Of a stretch of 64,000 bases of DNA, positions 41,841-51,590 are shown piece after piece. Made by a program: the position numbers and the translations under genes. How positions within the stretch are numbered: the first letter of the stretch is position 1; each line of letters starts with the position of its first letter. Under the pieces are notes generated by a model. It had not been told where the DNA came from and ran no database searches. It saw only the letters and a list, made by a program, of their open reading frames with translations. Source of the stretch: Clostridia bacterium (GTDB lineage: Bacteria; Bacillota; Clostridia; TANB77; CAG-508); assembly GCA_017456555.1 (NCBI GenBank), contig JAFTJF010000013.1, positions 137,890 to 201,889 on the forward strand, in the 5' to 3' direction.

Positions 41841-44800
41841 ATGTATTTAAAACGTTTAGAAATGTACGGATTTAAGTCTTTTGCTGATAAAACAGTATTA
41901 GATTTTATGCCAGGATTAACAACAGTAATTGGACCAAATGGATCTGGAAAAAGCAATATATCTGATTGTATTAGATGGGTACTTGGAGAACAAAGTTTAA
42001 AATCTTTAAGAGGTGCTAAATCAGAAGATATTATTTTTGCTGGAACTCAAAATAGAAAGCCTTTAGGATATGCTGAGGCTTCACTTGTTATGGATAATTC
42101 GGATTCAAAATTACCAATTGAATATAATGAAGTAATTGTAACAAGAAGAATTTATAGAAGTGGTGAGTCTGGATATTTTATAAACAAAACACCTTGTAGA
42201 TTAAAAGATGTTTTAGAATTATTTATGGATACAGGTATTGGTAGAGATGGATATTCTATAATTGGACAAGGTAAAATTGATGAAATTTTGAGTAATAAAT
42301 CTGAAGATAGAAGACATATTTTTGAAGAGGCTGCAGGTATAGTTAAATATAGAACTAGAAAAGCAGAATCAGAGAAAAAATTAGAACAAACAAAATTAAA
42401 TTTACTTAGAATAAATGATATTATTTCTGAAATTGAAACAAACATAGGTCCACTTAAAAATCAATCTGAAAAAGCAAAAAAATATTTAAGTTTAAGAGAT
42501 GAACTTAAAAATATTGAAGTTGGACTTTTCCTATATAATATAGATGAATTTAAAAGACAAACTGAAGAAATTATTGAGAATATAGATTTATTAGAAACTC
42601 AAAAAGTTAAAGAAGATGAAAATTTAAATAATCTTCAAACTTCAAAAGAAGATTTAAAATTAGTAATAGATAATTTAATTGAAGAAATTGAAAGAATTCA
42701 AAATTTAGGTTTTGAAGGAAATCAAAAGAAAGAACAATATAACAGTGAAATTGGAATTGCAACAGAAAGAATTTCAAATAATAAAGAAAATTATGAAAGA
42801 TATGCTGTTGAAATTGAAGAACTTGAAAATAGAAATAAAGAACTTGAAGATGAAAAGAATTTAAAACAAGAAAAGAAAAAGAACTTATACAATAATAAAG
42901 AAAAATTCGAAAAAGAATTAAAAGAAAAAGAAGAAGAACTTGCAAAACATTCAAAAACTTTATCAGATAAAGAAATCGAGATTGAAAGCAAAAAGAAAAT
43001 TGTTCAAGATAATATAGATAATAAATATGAAATAATTGCAAGTTTGAATACAGAAAAAGCGAACTTAGAAAACTTAAATAAAAGAGAAACATCTCTAAAA
43101 TCAGAAATTCAAGAAACTATATCAGATTTGGATTCAGCAAGAGCAAATAAAGAAGAATTGGGTAAAAACTTTTATACTTTAGAAACTAGTAGAAATAGTA
43201 TTACAAAAAATATTGATAGTATGAAAGAAGAAAAAGATAAAAGCTCAGAAAAATTAAAAGAATTTGATGTTAGAATTAATAGTTATCAATCAGAATATAG
43301 AATAAAAGAATCAAGATATAGATTTTTAGTTGAAACTGAAAAAGAAAAAGAAGGATATAGTAAGAGTGTAAAAGCTTTACTAGAAGCAACAGAGAAAGAT
43401 TCTGCATTAGGTAGAGGTGTTCACGGAATTTTAGCTAATTTAATTTCTGTAGATAAAAAGTATGAAACTGCAATTGAAATGACTTTAGGACCAACAATAC
43501 AAAATATAGTTACAAATTCTGAAGAAGAAGCAACAAGATTAGTTAATTATTTAAGAGATAATAATTTAGGTAGAGCTTCATTTTTACCAATAACTTCAGT
43601 TAAAGGTCAAGAAGTTACTGGAGTTAATACAAGAGGAGTTAATGGTGTTATAGGAGTAGCTTCAGATTTAATAACAACTGATAGAAAATATGAAGGAATA
43701 ATATTAAACTTACTTGGTAGAACAGTTATTGTTGAAGATATTGAAGAGGCTGTAAAACTTGCAAAACAAAATTCTTATAAATTTAAAATAGTAACTTTAA
43801 AAGGTGATGTAATAAATCCATCAGGAGCTATTAGTGGTGGTTCGGTTCAGGTTAAAACAGTTAGTATTTTAGGTAGAGGAAAAGAAATCAAAGCTTTAGA
43901 AAAAGAGCTTGTTGAAATTAAGCAAAAAATAGAAAAAGTTGAAAAAGAAAAACAAGATTATGAAAATAGCATTTCTGAAATTTTAGAAAAATTCGAAACA
44001 AAACAAAAAGAAGCTCAAGAGCTTGAAATTGTTTATGCAACAGAAAAACAAAAAATAGATAATATAGATTTAGAAATCTTAAAATTAGATGCTAAACTTG
44101 CAAAATTAAGACAAGACCTAGCAAATATTGGAACAGAGAAAAAAGAAAATTCTAACTTACAAGAAAATTTAAATAATCAAATAAAAGCTATTGATGAAGA
44201 AAATGAAACTTTAGGAAGAGTTATTGAAGAATTTACTAACTTAAATAAAGACAATCAAAAATACATAGATGACTTGAATTTTGATATTACAAATTTAAAA
44301 ATTTCTGTATCATCATTTGATGAAAGTGAAGTTTCAATAAATGAAATGGTTGAAAGAATTGACCAAGATATTCAAAACAATCAAACAAGCATCAGTAGTA
44401 AAAAAGAAATTAGAGAAAAGATTTTAGTTGATAATAAAGAATTAGAAGAAAAAATTGAAGAGATAAAAGTAAAAATTCAAGAACTTGAAAAAGAAATTTT
44501 AGGAAGTACAGATAAAGTTGAAAAACTAAAACAAGATAGAGTAAGTAAAAATGAAAAATTATCAAATCTTGAAAAAGAAATAGAAGAACAAACTTCAAAA
44601 ATAGAAGATATTAAAAATCATATTTCTAAATTAGATTTGAAAAAATCAAAAATTGAACTTGAATTAAATCAAGTTATTAACAAAATGTGGGAAGAATATG
44701 AACTTACTCCAAACAATACGCAAGATATTAAGAAATGTGAGAATCCTCAAGAAGTTCAAAGAACAGTAAATTCTATAAGAAGTGAAATTCGTGAACTTGG

Positions 44801-45389
44801 AAGTATAAATGTTGACTCAATAAATGAATATAAAGAAATGAAAGAAAGATATGACTTTATGAGTGAACAAAGATTAGATTTAGAAGATTCAAGTAACAAA
44901 CTTAAAAAAGTTATTAGTGAAATGACTGAAACAATGAAAAAACAATTTGCAGAACAATTCAAAATTATTAATAAAAACTTTGGAGAAGTATTTGCAGAAT
45001 TGTTTGGTGGAGGAAAAGCAGAACTAATTTTAGCAGATGAAGAAAATATTCTAGAATGTGGAATTGAAATTGAAGTTCAACCACCTGGAAAGAAACTACA
45101 AAATATGATGCTTTTATCTGGTGGAGAAAGAGCATTTACAGCAATTGCATTATTATTTGCAATATTAAAAATTAATCCAGCTCCATTCTGTGTACTTGAC
45201 GAAATTGAAGCAGCTCTTGATGATGTGAACGTATATAGATTTGCAGAATATTTAAAGAAATTTTCTAAAGATTCTCAATTCTTAGTTATTACACATAGAA
45301 AAGGAACAATGGAAGCAGCAGATACAGTTTATGGTATAACTATGGAAGAAAAAGGTATAAGTAAATTATTGTCAATGAAATTAAAATAA
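41841..45389 (+). CDS. smc: chromosome segregation ATPase SMC
   Basis: 1182 residues from ATG 41841 (GAGGAAAT just upstream; the ATG 14 codons earlier lacks a site). Walker A GPNGSGKSN at 31-39, first coiled coil about 165-500, hinge about 510-660 (GVHGILANLIS, GAISGGSVQV), second coiled coil to about 1020, ABC signature LLSGGERAFTAIALLFAIL and Walker B FCVLDEIEAALDD. Works with ScpA/ScpB to organise sister chromosomes. The usual neighbours rnc and ftsY are absent here. Confidence 0.97.
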   Translation: MYLKRLEMYGFKSFADKTVLDFMPGLTTVIGPNGSGKSNISDCIRWVLGEQSLKSLRGAKSEDIIFAGTQNRKPLGYAEASLVMDNSDSKLPIEYNEVIVTRRIYRSGESGYFINKTPCRLKDVLELFMDTGIGRDGYSIIGQGKIDEILSNKSEDRRHIFEEAAGIVKYRTRKAESEKKLEQTKLNLLRINDIISEIETNIGPLKNQSEKAKKYLSLRDELKNIEVGLFLYNIDEFKRQTEEIIENIDLLETQKVKEDENLNNLQTSKEDLKLVIDNLIEEIERIQNLGFEGNQKKEQYNSEIGIATERISNNKENYERYAVEIEELENRNKELEDEKNLKQEKKKNLYNNKEKFEKELKEKEEELAKHSKTLSDKEIEIESKKKIVQDNIDNKYEIIASLNTEKANLENLNKRETSLKSEIQETISDLDSARANKEELGKNFYTLETSRNSITKNIDSMKEEKDKSSEKLKEFDVRINSYQSEYRIKESRYRFLVETEKEKEGYSKSVKALLEATEKDSALGRGVHGILANLISVDKKYETAIEMTLGPTIQNIVTNSEEEATRLVNYLRDNNLGRASFLPITSVKGQEVTGVNTRGVNGVIGVASDLITTDRKYEGIILNLLGRTVIVEDIEEAVKLAKQNSYKFKIVTLKGDVINPSGAISGGSVQVKTVSILGRGKEIKALEKELVEIKQKIEKVEKEKQDYENSISEILEKFETKQKEAQELEIVYATEKQKIDNIDLEILKLDAKLAKLRQDLANIGTEKKENSNLQENLNNQIKAIDEENETLGRVIEEFTNLNKDNQKYIDDLNFDITNLKISVSSFDESEVSINEMVERIDQDIQNNQTSISSKKEIREKILVDNKELEEKIEEIKVKIQELEKEILGSTDKVEKLKQDRVSKNEKLSNLEKEIEEQTSKIEDIKNHISKLDLKKSKIELELNQVINKMWEEYELTPNNTQDIKKCENPQEVQRTVNSIRSEIRELGSINVDSINEYKEMKERYDFMSEQRLDLEDSSNKLKKVISEMTETMKKQFAEQFKIINKNFGEVFAELFGGGKAELILADEENILECGIEIEVQPPGKKLQNMMLLSGGERAFTAIALLFAILKINPAPFCVLDEIEAALDDVNVYRFAEYLKKFSKDSQFLVITHRKGTMEAADTVYGITMEEKGISKLLSMKLK

Positions 45390-45419
45390 TCAAATTTAAC
45401 TAGATTAGTAACAAAATTA

Positions 45420-45454
45420 AACGACTCGTTATATTATATAATGAGTCGTTTTTT
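45420..45454 (+). terminator. intrinsic terminator after smc
   Basis: AACGACTCGTTA pairs with TAATGAGTCGTT (one G-T) and is followed by a T-run. Confidence 0.85.
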
Positions 45455-45679
45455 ATGTTCGATTTTTGGGACGAAGTTACATAAACTATATAAAATATAT
45501 AGTAAAAAAATGATAAATCTACCACTTTTTGAAAATGCGACAAAAATCGACAAGGTAGAAAAAACGAGAAAAAGTGAAAGAAAATGAGTATCAAAAAGTA
45601 ATCTTTGCTTTTTTGCGGACTCAAAAAGAGAAATTTTGGTTAAAAACGATTAAAATTGAATTAAACAAAAAAATAATGA

Positions 45680-45708
45680 TTGAACTGACCATTTTTTTGT
45701 GGTAAAAT
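45680..45708 (+). promoter_or_regulatory. promoter of the M23 peptidase gene
   Basis: TTGAAC (45680-45685), 17 bases, TAAAAT (45703-45708). Confidence 0.65.
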
Positions 45709-45746
45709 AGAGTCTAGTGGCGCAATTTTAAAACCGTAAAAGGAGA

Positions 45747-46787
45747 GTGAATTTTATTTTAAGAAATTGGGTTAAATATTATACAAAAGAAGCTATCAAA
45801 ACCCTAAAATTAGTTACAATTGGTTCTGCTATAGTAATAACTGTAGTATGTGTTAAATACAGACCTGCATATAAAGTCACAATATCAGGTGAAACAATTG
45901 GGTATGTTGAAAATAGAGATTTAATTGAAAAGAAAATAGATAAATATATAAATAATACTTCTGGAAATATAGCATTTAGAGAAATAAGCAACTTACCAGA
46001 GTATGAATTTAAGTTAGTAAATAGGGAAAAAGAGTTAAGAGATAAGGATGTTATGCTAGCTGTTGAAAACTTAACAACAACAACTTATAGATTTTTTGCT
46101 GTTACTTCTGAAGGAGAGCAAAAAGCTGTAGTTAGTAGTCAAGAAGAAGCAGAAAGCGTAATAAACGAAATCAAAGCAGACCTAAACAAGGATGTTGATT
46201 TGAAATTAGGTATAGTTGAAGTTTATACTACTGACACTAATGTTAGTACAAAAGAAGCTGCAACTAACACTTTAAACGAAATAAAAATAGCTAAAGTAAC
46301 TGAATATGAAAAGAAAAAAGCTGAAGAAGCAAAGAAAAAAGCAGCAGCTGCAGCTAGAGCAAGAAGTTTTGCTAGTACAGCAACTGTAGCTCCAACAGGA
46401 AACTTAAATGGTTTAGCATTAGCTATCCCAGTTAATGGTTCAATATCTTCAAGATTTGGATCAAGAGGTGGTTCAAGATCAAGTGTTCACACTGGACTTG
46501 ATATTTCAACTTCTTCAGGAACAGGAATAAGACCAATTGCAGCAGGAACAGTAACATATGCTGGATATAGAGGGTCTTATGGTAATTTACTTATCATAGA
46601 CCATGGAAATGGTGTTCAATCATACTATGCTCACTGTAGTGCATTATATGTATCTGCAGGTCAAGCAGTAGGAGCTGGAACAACAATTGCAGCTGTAGGA
46701 TCTACTGGTAACTCAACTGGTCCTCACTTACACTTAGAAATAAGAGTAAATGGAACTCCTGTAAATCCACAAAGTTATATATATTAA
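45747..46787 (+). CDS. membrane-anchored M23 murein endopeptidase
   Basis: 346 residues. N-terminal transmembrane helix (about 18-36), a 150-residue extracellular stem, a Lys/Ala coiled segment, then a C-terminal M23/LytM domain (about 225-346): SSRFGSRGG...VHTGLDIS carries the first zinc ligands (H..D) and GPHLHLEIRVNG the HxH pair. Cuts peptide cross-links in peptidoglycan. The start is uncertain: GTG 45747 lies only one base after AGGAG, and no ATG is available before the helix. Confidence 0.88.
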   Translation: MNFILRNWVKYYTKEAIKTLKLVTIGSAIVITVVCVKYRPAYKVTISGETIGYVENRDLIEKKIDKYINNTSGNIAFREISNLPEYEFKLVNREKELRDKDVMLAVENLTTTTYRFFAVTSEGEQKAVVSSQEEAESVINEIKADLNKDVDLKLGIVEVYTTDTNVSTKEAATNTLNEIKIAKVTEYEKKKAEEAKKKAAAAARARSFASTATVAPTGNLNGLALAIPVNGSISSRFGSRGGSRSSVHTGLDISTSSGTGIRPIAAGTVTYAGYRGSYGNLLIIDHGNGVQSYYAHCSALYVSAGQAVGAGTTIAAVGSTGNSTGPHLHLEIRVNGTPVNPQSYIY

Positions 46788-46818
46788 ACTAGAAAAGTAT
46801 TAATAAGAAATAAATTAA

Positions 46819-46848
46819 AGAGAACATTTTATAATGTTCTCTTTTTTT
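46819..46848 (+). terminator. intrinsic terminator
   Basis: AGAGAACATT (46819-46828) / AATGTTCTCT (46833-46842) and T7. Confidence 0.9.
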
Positions 46849-46952
46849 GTAAGAATAATGTTATCATTTTGTAAGAAAAATATAATTGAATAATAAATTT
46901 TTTTAAAATATAATTTATATGTAAGATTATATTTTAAATCGGGGAGGAACCA

Positions 46953-47825
46953 ATGTATAAAATAAAAAATTTATTAAACAACGAAAACATTGAAGTAGTT
47001 GACAAAAAAGAAGGAATGAGAGTTCTAGAATATGTAACTGATTTAAGTGTTAGCCCATCTTCAGCTGTAACATCATATTTCGCACATAAGATGAATGTAA
47101 GAAAAAGACAAGTTTTAATCGAAATTAATGATAATGAATATACAGTTAGTGCAGGAGCTATGCAATGGACACTTGGAAATGTAGAAGTTACAAGTGATGT
47201 TAAAGGAGTAGGAGATCTCTTTGGAAAAGCGATTAAAGGTGCTGTAACAAAAGAGGCTGCAGTAAAACCAAAATATAAAGGTAAAGGTATATTAATGCTT
47301 GAACCTACATACAGACACATTATATTAGAAGATTTAGCAGAATGGCCAACAGGAATTGTTTTGGATGATGGTATGTTCTTAGCTTGTGAATCTACAGTAC
47401 AACAAAATGTTGTTATGAGATCTAATTTATCTTCAGCTGTATTTGGAAATGAAGGTTTATTTAACTTAAAATTAGAAGGAAATGGAATAGTAGCTTTAGA
47501 AAGTTTTGTTCCAAGAGATGAGTTAATTGAAGTAACATTAGAAAATGATGTATTAAAAGTTGATGGAAACTTTGCAGTTGCATGGTCTGGCTCATTAGAA
47601 TTTACAGTAGAAAAATCAACAAAATCTTTAATTGGTTCTGGATTATCAGGAGAAGGATTAGTAAATGTTTATAGAGGTTCTGGAAAAGTGTTATTAGCTC
47701 CAGTAAACGGTCAAGCTATGGCTCAAAGAACAGGAAATAATCCTCCACCAAGTGGAAATGGAAGTGCAACAGCTGGTTCTATAGCTGGAGCTGCTTTAGG
47801 TGGATTAATGAATGCATTAAGCTAA
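46953..47825 (+). CDS. AIM24-family protein
   Basis: 290 residues of the AIM24 (PF01987-type) beta-rich fold: DNEYTVSAGAMQWTLGNVE, KGKGILMLEPTYRHIIL and GEGLVNVYRGSGKVLLAP. Ends in a Gly/Asn/Ala-rich tail with a hydrophobic end (AGSIAGAALGGLMNAL). Bacterial roles are poorly known; the family name comes from a yeast mitochondrial protein. GGAGG precedes the ATG. Its own terminator follows. Confidence 0.85.
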   Translation: MYKIKNLLNNENIEVVDKKEGMRVLEYVTDLSVSPSSAVTSYFAHKMNVRKRQVLIEINDNEYTVSAGAMQWTLGNVEVTSDVKGVGDLFGKAIKGAVTKEAAVKPKYKGKGILMLEPTYRHIILEDLAEWPTGIVLDDGMFLACESTVQQNVVMRSNLSSAVFGNEGLFNLKLEGNGIVALESFVPRDELIEVTLENDVLKVDGNFAVAWSGSLEFTVEKSTKSLIGSGLSGEGLVNVYRGSGKVLLAPVNGQAMAQRTGNNPPPSGNGSATAGSIAGAALGGLMNALS

Positions 47826-47847
47826 AAATTGATATGATATAAATAAA

Positions 47848-47875
47848 AAAAGAATGGATTTTTCCATTCTTTTTT
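47848..47875 (+). terminator. intrinsic terminator
   Basis: AAAAGAATGGA / TCCATTCTTTT hairpin followed by T-run. Confidence 0.88.
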
Positions 47876-48075
47876 TGATTGAAATTTAATAGAATTATAA
47901 AATTTTAAGAAGATTTACAATTAGACTAAAAATAATTCGAAAACTGCGGAAATAAGCGGTTTGAAGGAATATGTTTTTTATCATTTGTGTAACATTAATA
48001 GAATTTATTGACAAAAAAATCAATTTAATATAATAATATTTTAAACAGAATTATATTTTTATAAGGAGATAAAAA

Positions 48076-48360
48076 ATGGAAGAAAAAGTAAGCAAAAAAA
48101 ATAGATTTACAACATTAATGCTATGTTGGTTTTTAGGATTCTTTGGAGTTCATCGTTTATATGCAGGAAGATTAGGATCAGGATTCCTAATGGCATATGG
48201 AACAATAGTAACACTATTAATATTATGTATTAATATTCCAATTGGATTAATGTGTTTAATTACTATGGCTGCACTTGTTGTAAATGACTTTGTAGTTATA
48301 GCATTTGGACAATTTGCAGATTGCTATGGAAAATGTATTTGTGATGATACAATAAACTAA
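48076..48360 (+). CDS. TM2 domain protein
   Basis: 94 residues with two transmembrane helices separated by a short turn (about 15-35 and 44-75). CWFLGFFGVHRLYAGRLGSG is the TM2 signature. Function in bacteria unknown. AAGGAG precedes the ATG. Confidence 0.88.
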   Translation: MEEKVSKKNRFTTLMLCWFLGFFGVHRLYAGRLGSGFLMAYGTIVTLLILCINIPIGLMCLITMAALVVNDFVVIAFGQFADCYGKCICDDTIN

Positions 48361-48370
48361 TGGATGTAAG

Positions 48371-48396
48371 AGCGGATATATTTTATCTGCTTTTTA
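48371..48396 (+). terminator. intrinsic terminator
   Basis: AGCGGATA / TATCTGCT stem (one G-T) with T5. Confidence 0.75.
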
Positions 48397-48429
48397 TGTT
48401 ATAAATTATATTTTGGGGAGGATGAAACT

Positions 48430-49101
48430 ATGGAAAATGAAGAAAAATTTTCTGTAGATACAGAAAATTTAAAGGAGGAAACAAAAGAAACTGTTAATCA
48501 AGTTAAAGAATCAATAAAAAATGTAAACTTTAAAAATGATGCAGAAGATACAAAAGGTTTCCTAAAAGAAATGTTATCAAACCCATTTGAAGCAGTAAGA
48601 AAAGTTGCTTGTGAAGAAGAAAACGTATTTAATAAAGTTATAATGATTATGTTAGTATTTATAGCAGCATCATTTGCTTATGCTTTAATTTCTGTAATTA
48701 AATATGGAAAATATTCAGGTGTATTAGATAACATTTTATCACTTGTTGCAGGTGCTCTAGATCCAGTATTTTTCGTATTAGCACCAGCTGTTATGATTTT
48801 AATTTTAAACAAAGATAACAAAAAACCATTAACAACAATTATTTCTACAATAGTTGTAGCTAGTGTTCCAGTTGTTATTAATTATTTAATAGACATTGTT
48901 GAGCTATTAATAAGTGGAATTTCAATAATAACAGGGCCAATTAGTACAGGTCTATCAGCAGTTGCTTTAGTTTTAACATATTTTGGTATGAAAGATTTAT
49001 TTGGAATTGAAGAACATAAAGATTTCATCAAAAAATATGCAGTAATTAAAGTTGCAGCAGCATTAATAATAACAATTTTAGTTAGAATTGGTATTTCTTA
49101 A
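48430..49101 (+). CDS. Yip1-like multi-pass membrane protein
   Basis: 223 residues: an acidic, Lys/Glu-rich cytoplasmic N terminus (about 1-60) and five hydrophobic helices (about 70-223). The NPFEAVRKVACEEENVFNKV entry and helix pattern resemble the Yip1 superfamily. GGAGG precedes the ATG. Function unknown. Confidence 0.6.
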   Translation: MENEEKFSVDTENLKEETKETVNQVKESIKNVNFKNDAEDTKGFLKEMLSNPFEAVRKVACEEENVFNKVIMIMLVFIAASFAYALISVIKYGKYSGVLDNILSLVAGALDPVFFVLAPAVMILILNKDNKKPLTTIISTIVVASVPVVINYLIDIVELLISGISIITGPISTGLSAVALVLTYFGMKDLFGIEEHKDFIKKYAVIKVAAALIITILVRIGIS

Positions 49102-49128
49102 AATTAAAAAAATGTAAAAATTATTAAA

Positions 49129-49154
49129 AAATCGCTAGGGATAGCGATTTTTTT
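49129..49154 (+). terminator. intrinsic terminator
   Basis: AAATCGCTA (49129-49137) / TAGCGATTT (49142-49150) with T-run. Confidence 0.9.
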
Positions 49155-49215
49155 CTTGTGTTTCTCCCGATTTTATTATATAATATATAGCATTATATGA
49201 AGGGAGTTGAAGCAA

Positions 49216-49503
49216 ATGGCGATTAGTAAAGAAGAAGTTATTCATATTGCAAAACTTGCATGTTTGAATCTTTCAGAACAAGAAATTGAAGGATATACAA
49301 AAGATATGCAAGAAATATTAGAATTTGCAAATATGATAAATGATGTTAACACAGAAGGGCTTAATGAAACAATTGCAGCAAATGAAAAATGTAATGTATT
49401 AAGAAAAGACGAGGTTCGAAACTTCGGAAATAGAGAACTTTTATTACAGAATGCTCCAAGTCAAGACGAGGGAATGTTTAGAATCCCTAAGGTTTTAAAT
49501 TAA
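49216..49503 (+). CDS. gatC: Asp-tRNA(Asn)/Glu-tRNA(Gln) amidotransferase subunit C
   Basis: 95 residues from ATG 49216 (AGGGAG 9 bases upstream). VIHIAKLACLNLSEQEIEGY and LEFANMINDVNTEGL are the GatC helices that wrap GatA, and LRKDEV follows. It stabilises the GatA-GatB complex that amidates mischarged tRNA. A nucleotidase gene separates it from gatA. Confidence 0.93.
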   Translation: MAISKEEVIHIAKLACLNLSEQEIEGYTKDMQEILEFANMINDVNTEGLNETIAANEKCNVLRKDEVRNFGNRELLLQNAPSQDEGMFRIPKVLN

Positions 49504-49526
49504 CATATAATAAACGGAGAAAAAAT

Positions 49527-50114
49527 ATGAATTTTGGAATAGATATTGATGATACAATCTCAAATACATTTGAAACATTTTTACCATATATGAAAAAATT
49601 TGTTGAAGAAGATTTAAAAAGAAAATTAGATTTAAATCTAGAAAGCAAAGTTGATTATTATAATGTAATAGAAAAATATAATCTTTCAGAAGATGAAGCT
49701 AGAAAATTCTGGGTAGATTATTTTGTAAAAATTATTGAGAATGTAATTCCCAAAAAATCATCAGTAGAAATTATTAATAAAATTAAAGAAAATGGAAATA
49801 AAGTATTTTTAATAACAGCGAGATTTGATGATGGAATAATAGATGTACGTGCTGTTACAGAAAAATGGCTTGAAGCAAATAATATCAAATACGATAAATT
49901 AATTATAGATTCTCAAAACAAATTAGAAATAGCAAAACAAGAAAATATAGATATATTTTTAGATGATAGTATTAGAAATTGTGAAATGTTATCAAGTGGA
50001 AATATAAAAACTTATATGTTTTCTACAGAGAACAATAAATATTATGAAAACGAAAATATTTCAAAAGTTAGTTCTTGGGACGAGTTTTATGAGAATATAA
50101 AGGAGGTAATTTAA
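49527..50114 (+). CDS. HAD-type 5'(3')-deoxyribonucleotidase-like protein
   Basis: 195 residues. MNFGIDIDDTISNTFETFLP is HAD motif I with the DxD pair, VFLITARFDD contains motif II (T), and IDIFLDDSIRNCEML gives motif IV (DD). Resembles the NT5C/YorS-type nucleotidases. It sits within the gat operon, ending right before the gatA start, so it is translationally linked. Substrate unknown. Confidence 0.85.
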   Translation: MNFGIDIDDTISNTFETFLPYMKKFVEEDLKRKLDLNLESKVDYYNVIEKYNLSEDEARKFWVDYFVKIIENVIPKKSSVEIINKIKENGNKVFLITARFDDGIIDVRAVTEKWLEANNIKYDKLIIDSQNKLEIAKQENIDIFLDDSIRNCEMLSSGNIKTYMFSTENNKYYENENISKVSSWDEFYENIKEVI

Positions 50115-51590
50115 GTGAAACTTTATGAATATACAGTACATGAACTTGTAGAAATGCTTGAAAAAGGTGAAGTAACTTCAGAAGAAATCACAAGAAGTTA
50201 TTTTGAAAGAATAAAAGAAAAAGACGATCAAGTAAAAGCTTATGTTTCTCTATTAGAAGATGAAGCAATAGCTAAAGCAAAAAAAGTTGATGAAGATAGA
50301 AAAGCAGGAAAACCAGTTTCTAAATTTGCTGGTATTCCAATAGGAATAAAAGATAATATGTGCATTACAGGAACAAAAACAACATGTAGTTCTAAAATGC
50401 TAGAAAACTTTGTTGCTCCATATGATGCAACAGTTATCGAAAAATTAAATAAAGAAGATATGGTATATCTTGGAAAATTAAACATGGATGAATTTGCTAT
50501 GGGTGGTTCAACAGAACGTTCAGCATTTTTCCAAACAAAAAATCCATGGGATTTAGAAAGAGTACCAGGTGGTTCTTCAGGAGGAAGCGCAGCAGCTGTT
50601 GCAGCTGAAATGGCACCATGGACATTAGGAAGTGATACTGGTGGAAGTATACGTCAACCAGCTTCACTTTGTGGTGTTGTAGGATTAAAACCAACTTATG
50701 GTTTAGTATCAAGATATGGATTAGTTGCTTTTGCATCATCATTAGATCAAATTGGTCCTATAACAAAAGATGTTACTGATGCAGCAATGCTTTTAAATTT
50801 AATTGCTGGTCATGATGAAAAAGATTCAACATCAATTGATTTAGGAGAAAAAGATTATACTAAAGCTTTAGTAAATGATGTAAAAGGAATGAGAATTGGT
50901 CTTCCAAAAGAATATCTTGGAGAAGGTATTAATGAAGAAGTAAGAGAAGCAATTTTAGCAGTTGCAAAAAAATATGAAGAAATGGGTGCAATTGTTGAAG
51001 ATTGTTCATTTGAAGTTGGACAATATGCAACATCAGTATATTATATAATTGCATGTGCAGAAGCTAGCTCAAACTTAGGAAGATTTGATGGAATCCGTTA
51101 TGGATATAGATCAGAAAATTATGATAACTTAAAAGACATTTATAAAAATTCAAGAAGTGAAGGATTTGGAGTAGAAGTAAAAAGAAGAATTATGCTTGGT
51201 ACTTATGTTCTTTCTTCAGGATATTATGATGCTTATTATAAAAAAGCTCAAAAAGTTAGAACAGTTATCAAAAATTCTTATGATGAATTATTTGGAAAAT
51301 ATGATTTATTATTAACTCCAACATCACCAACAACAGCATTTAAAATTGGAGAAAAATCAAATAATCCATTAGAAATGTACTTAGCAGATATTTGTACAGT
51401 TCCTGTAAATATTGGTGGTTTACCAGGAATGAGCATTCCATGTGGATTAGATAGCAAAGGAATGCCAATAGGATTCCAATTGTTAGCAAAAGCTTTTGAT
51501 GAAGAAAAAATCATTCAAGCTGCATATAGCTATGAACAAAATTCAAACTTTAGAGAAAACAAACCAACATTTAAAGGAGGGAATAGCTAA
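50115..51590 (+). CDS. gatA: glutamyl-tRNA(Gln) amidotransferase subunit A
   Basis: 491-residue amidase-signature protein that releases ammonia from glutamine. The catalytic Ser-cisSer-Lys triad is present: Lys in IGIKDNM (about 79), Ser in [13 protein letters not shown] and [13 protein letters not shown] (about 152-165). GTG start, directly abutting the previous stop, behind AGGAGG. The stop overlaps the gatB ATG by one base. Confidence 0.96.
   Translation: MKLYEYTVHELVEMLEKGEVTSEEITRSYFERIKEKDDQVKAYVSLLEDEAIAKAKKVDEDRKAGKPVSKFAGIPIGIKDNMCITGTKTTCSSKMLENFVAPYDATVIEKLNKEDMVYLGKLNMDEFAMGGSTERSAFFQTKNPWDLERVPGGSSGGSAAAVAAEMAPWTLGSDTGGSIRQPASLCGVVGLKPTYGLVSRYGLVAFASSLDQIGPITKDVTDAAMLLNLIAGHDEKDSTSIDLGEKDYTKALVNDVKGMRIGLPKEYLGEGINEEVREAILAVAKKYEEMGAIVEDCSFEVGQYATSVYYIIACAEASSNLGRFDGIRYGYRSENYDNLKDIYKNSRSEGFGVEVKRRIMLGTYVLSSGYYDAYYKKAQKVRTVIKNSYDELFGKYDLLLTPTSPTTAFKIGEKSNNPLEMYLADICTVPVNIGGLPGMSIPCGLDSKGMPIGFQLLAKAFDEEKIIQAAYSYEQNSNFRENKPTFKGGNS

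Larger units (their letters stand above)
45390..45746. other. intergenic region with terminator and M23 promoter
   Basis: Contains the smc terminator (45420-45454) and a promoter (45680-45708). Between them are about 220 bases with A/T-runs and several GAAAAA motifs but no gene; I see no recognised riboswitch. Confidence 0.6.

Noticed and set aside
42607-43092. Long Phe/Leu-rich frames opposite smc
   Set aside because: Antisense shadow of the coiled-coil codons.
45451-45680. c-di-AMP riboswitch before the M23 peptidase
   Set aside because: No conserved ydaO-type blocks could be found in the AT-rich sequence.
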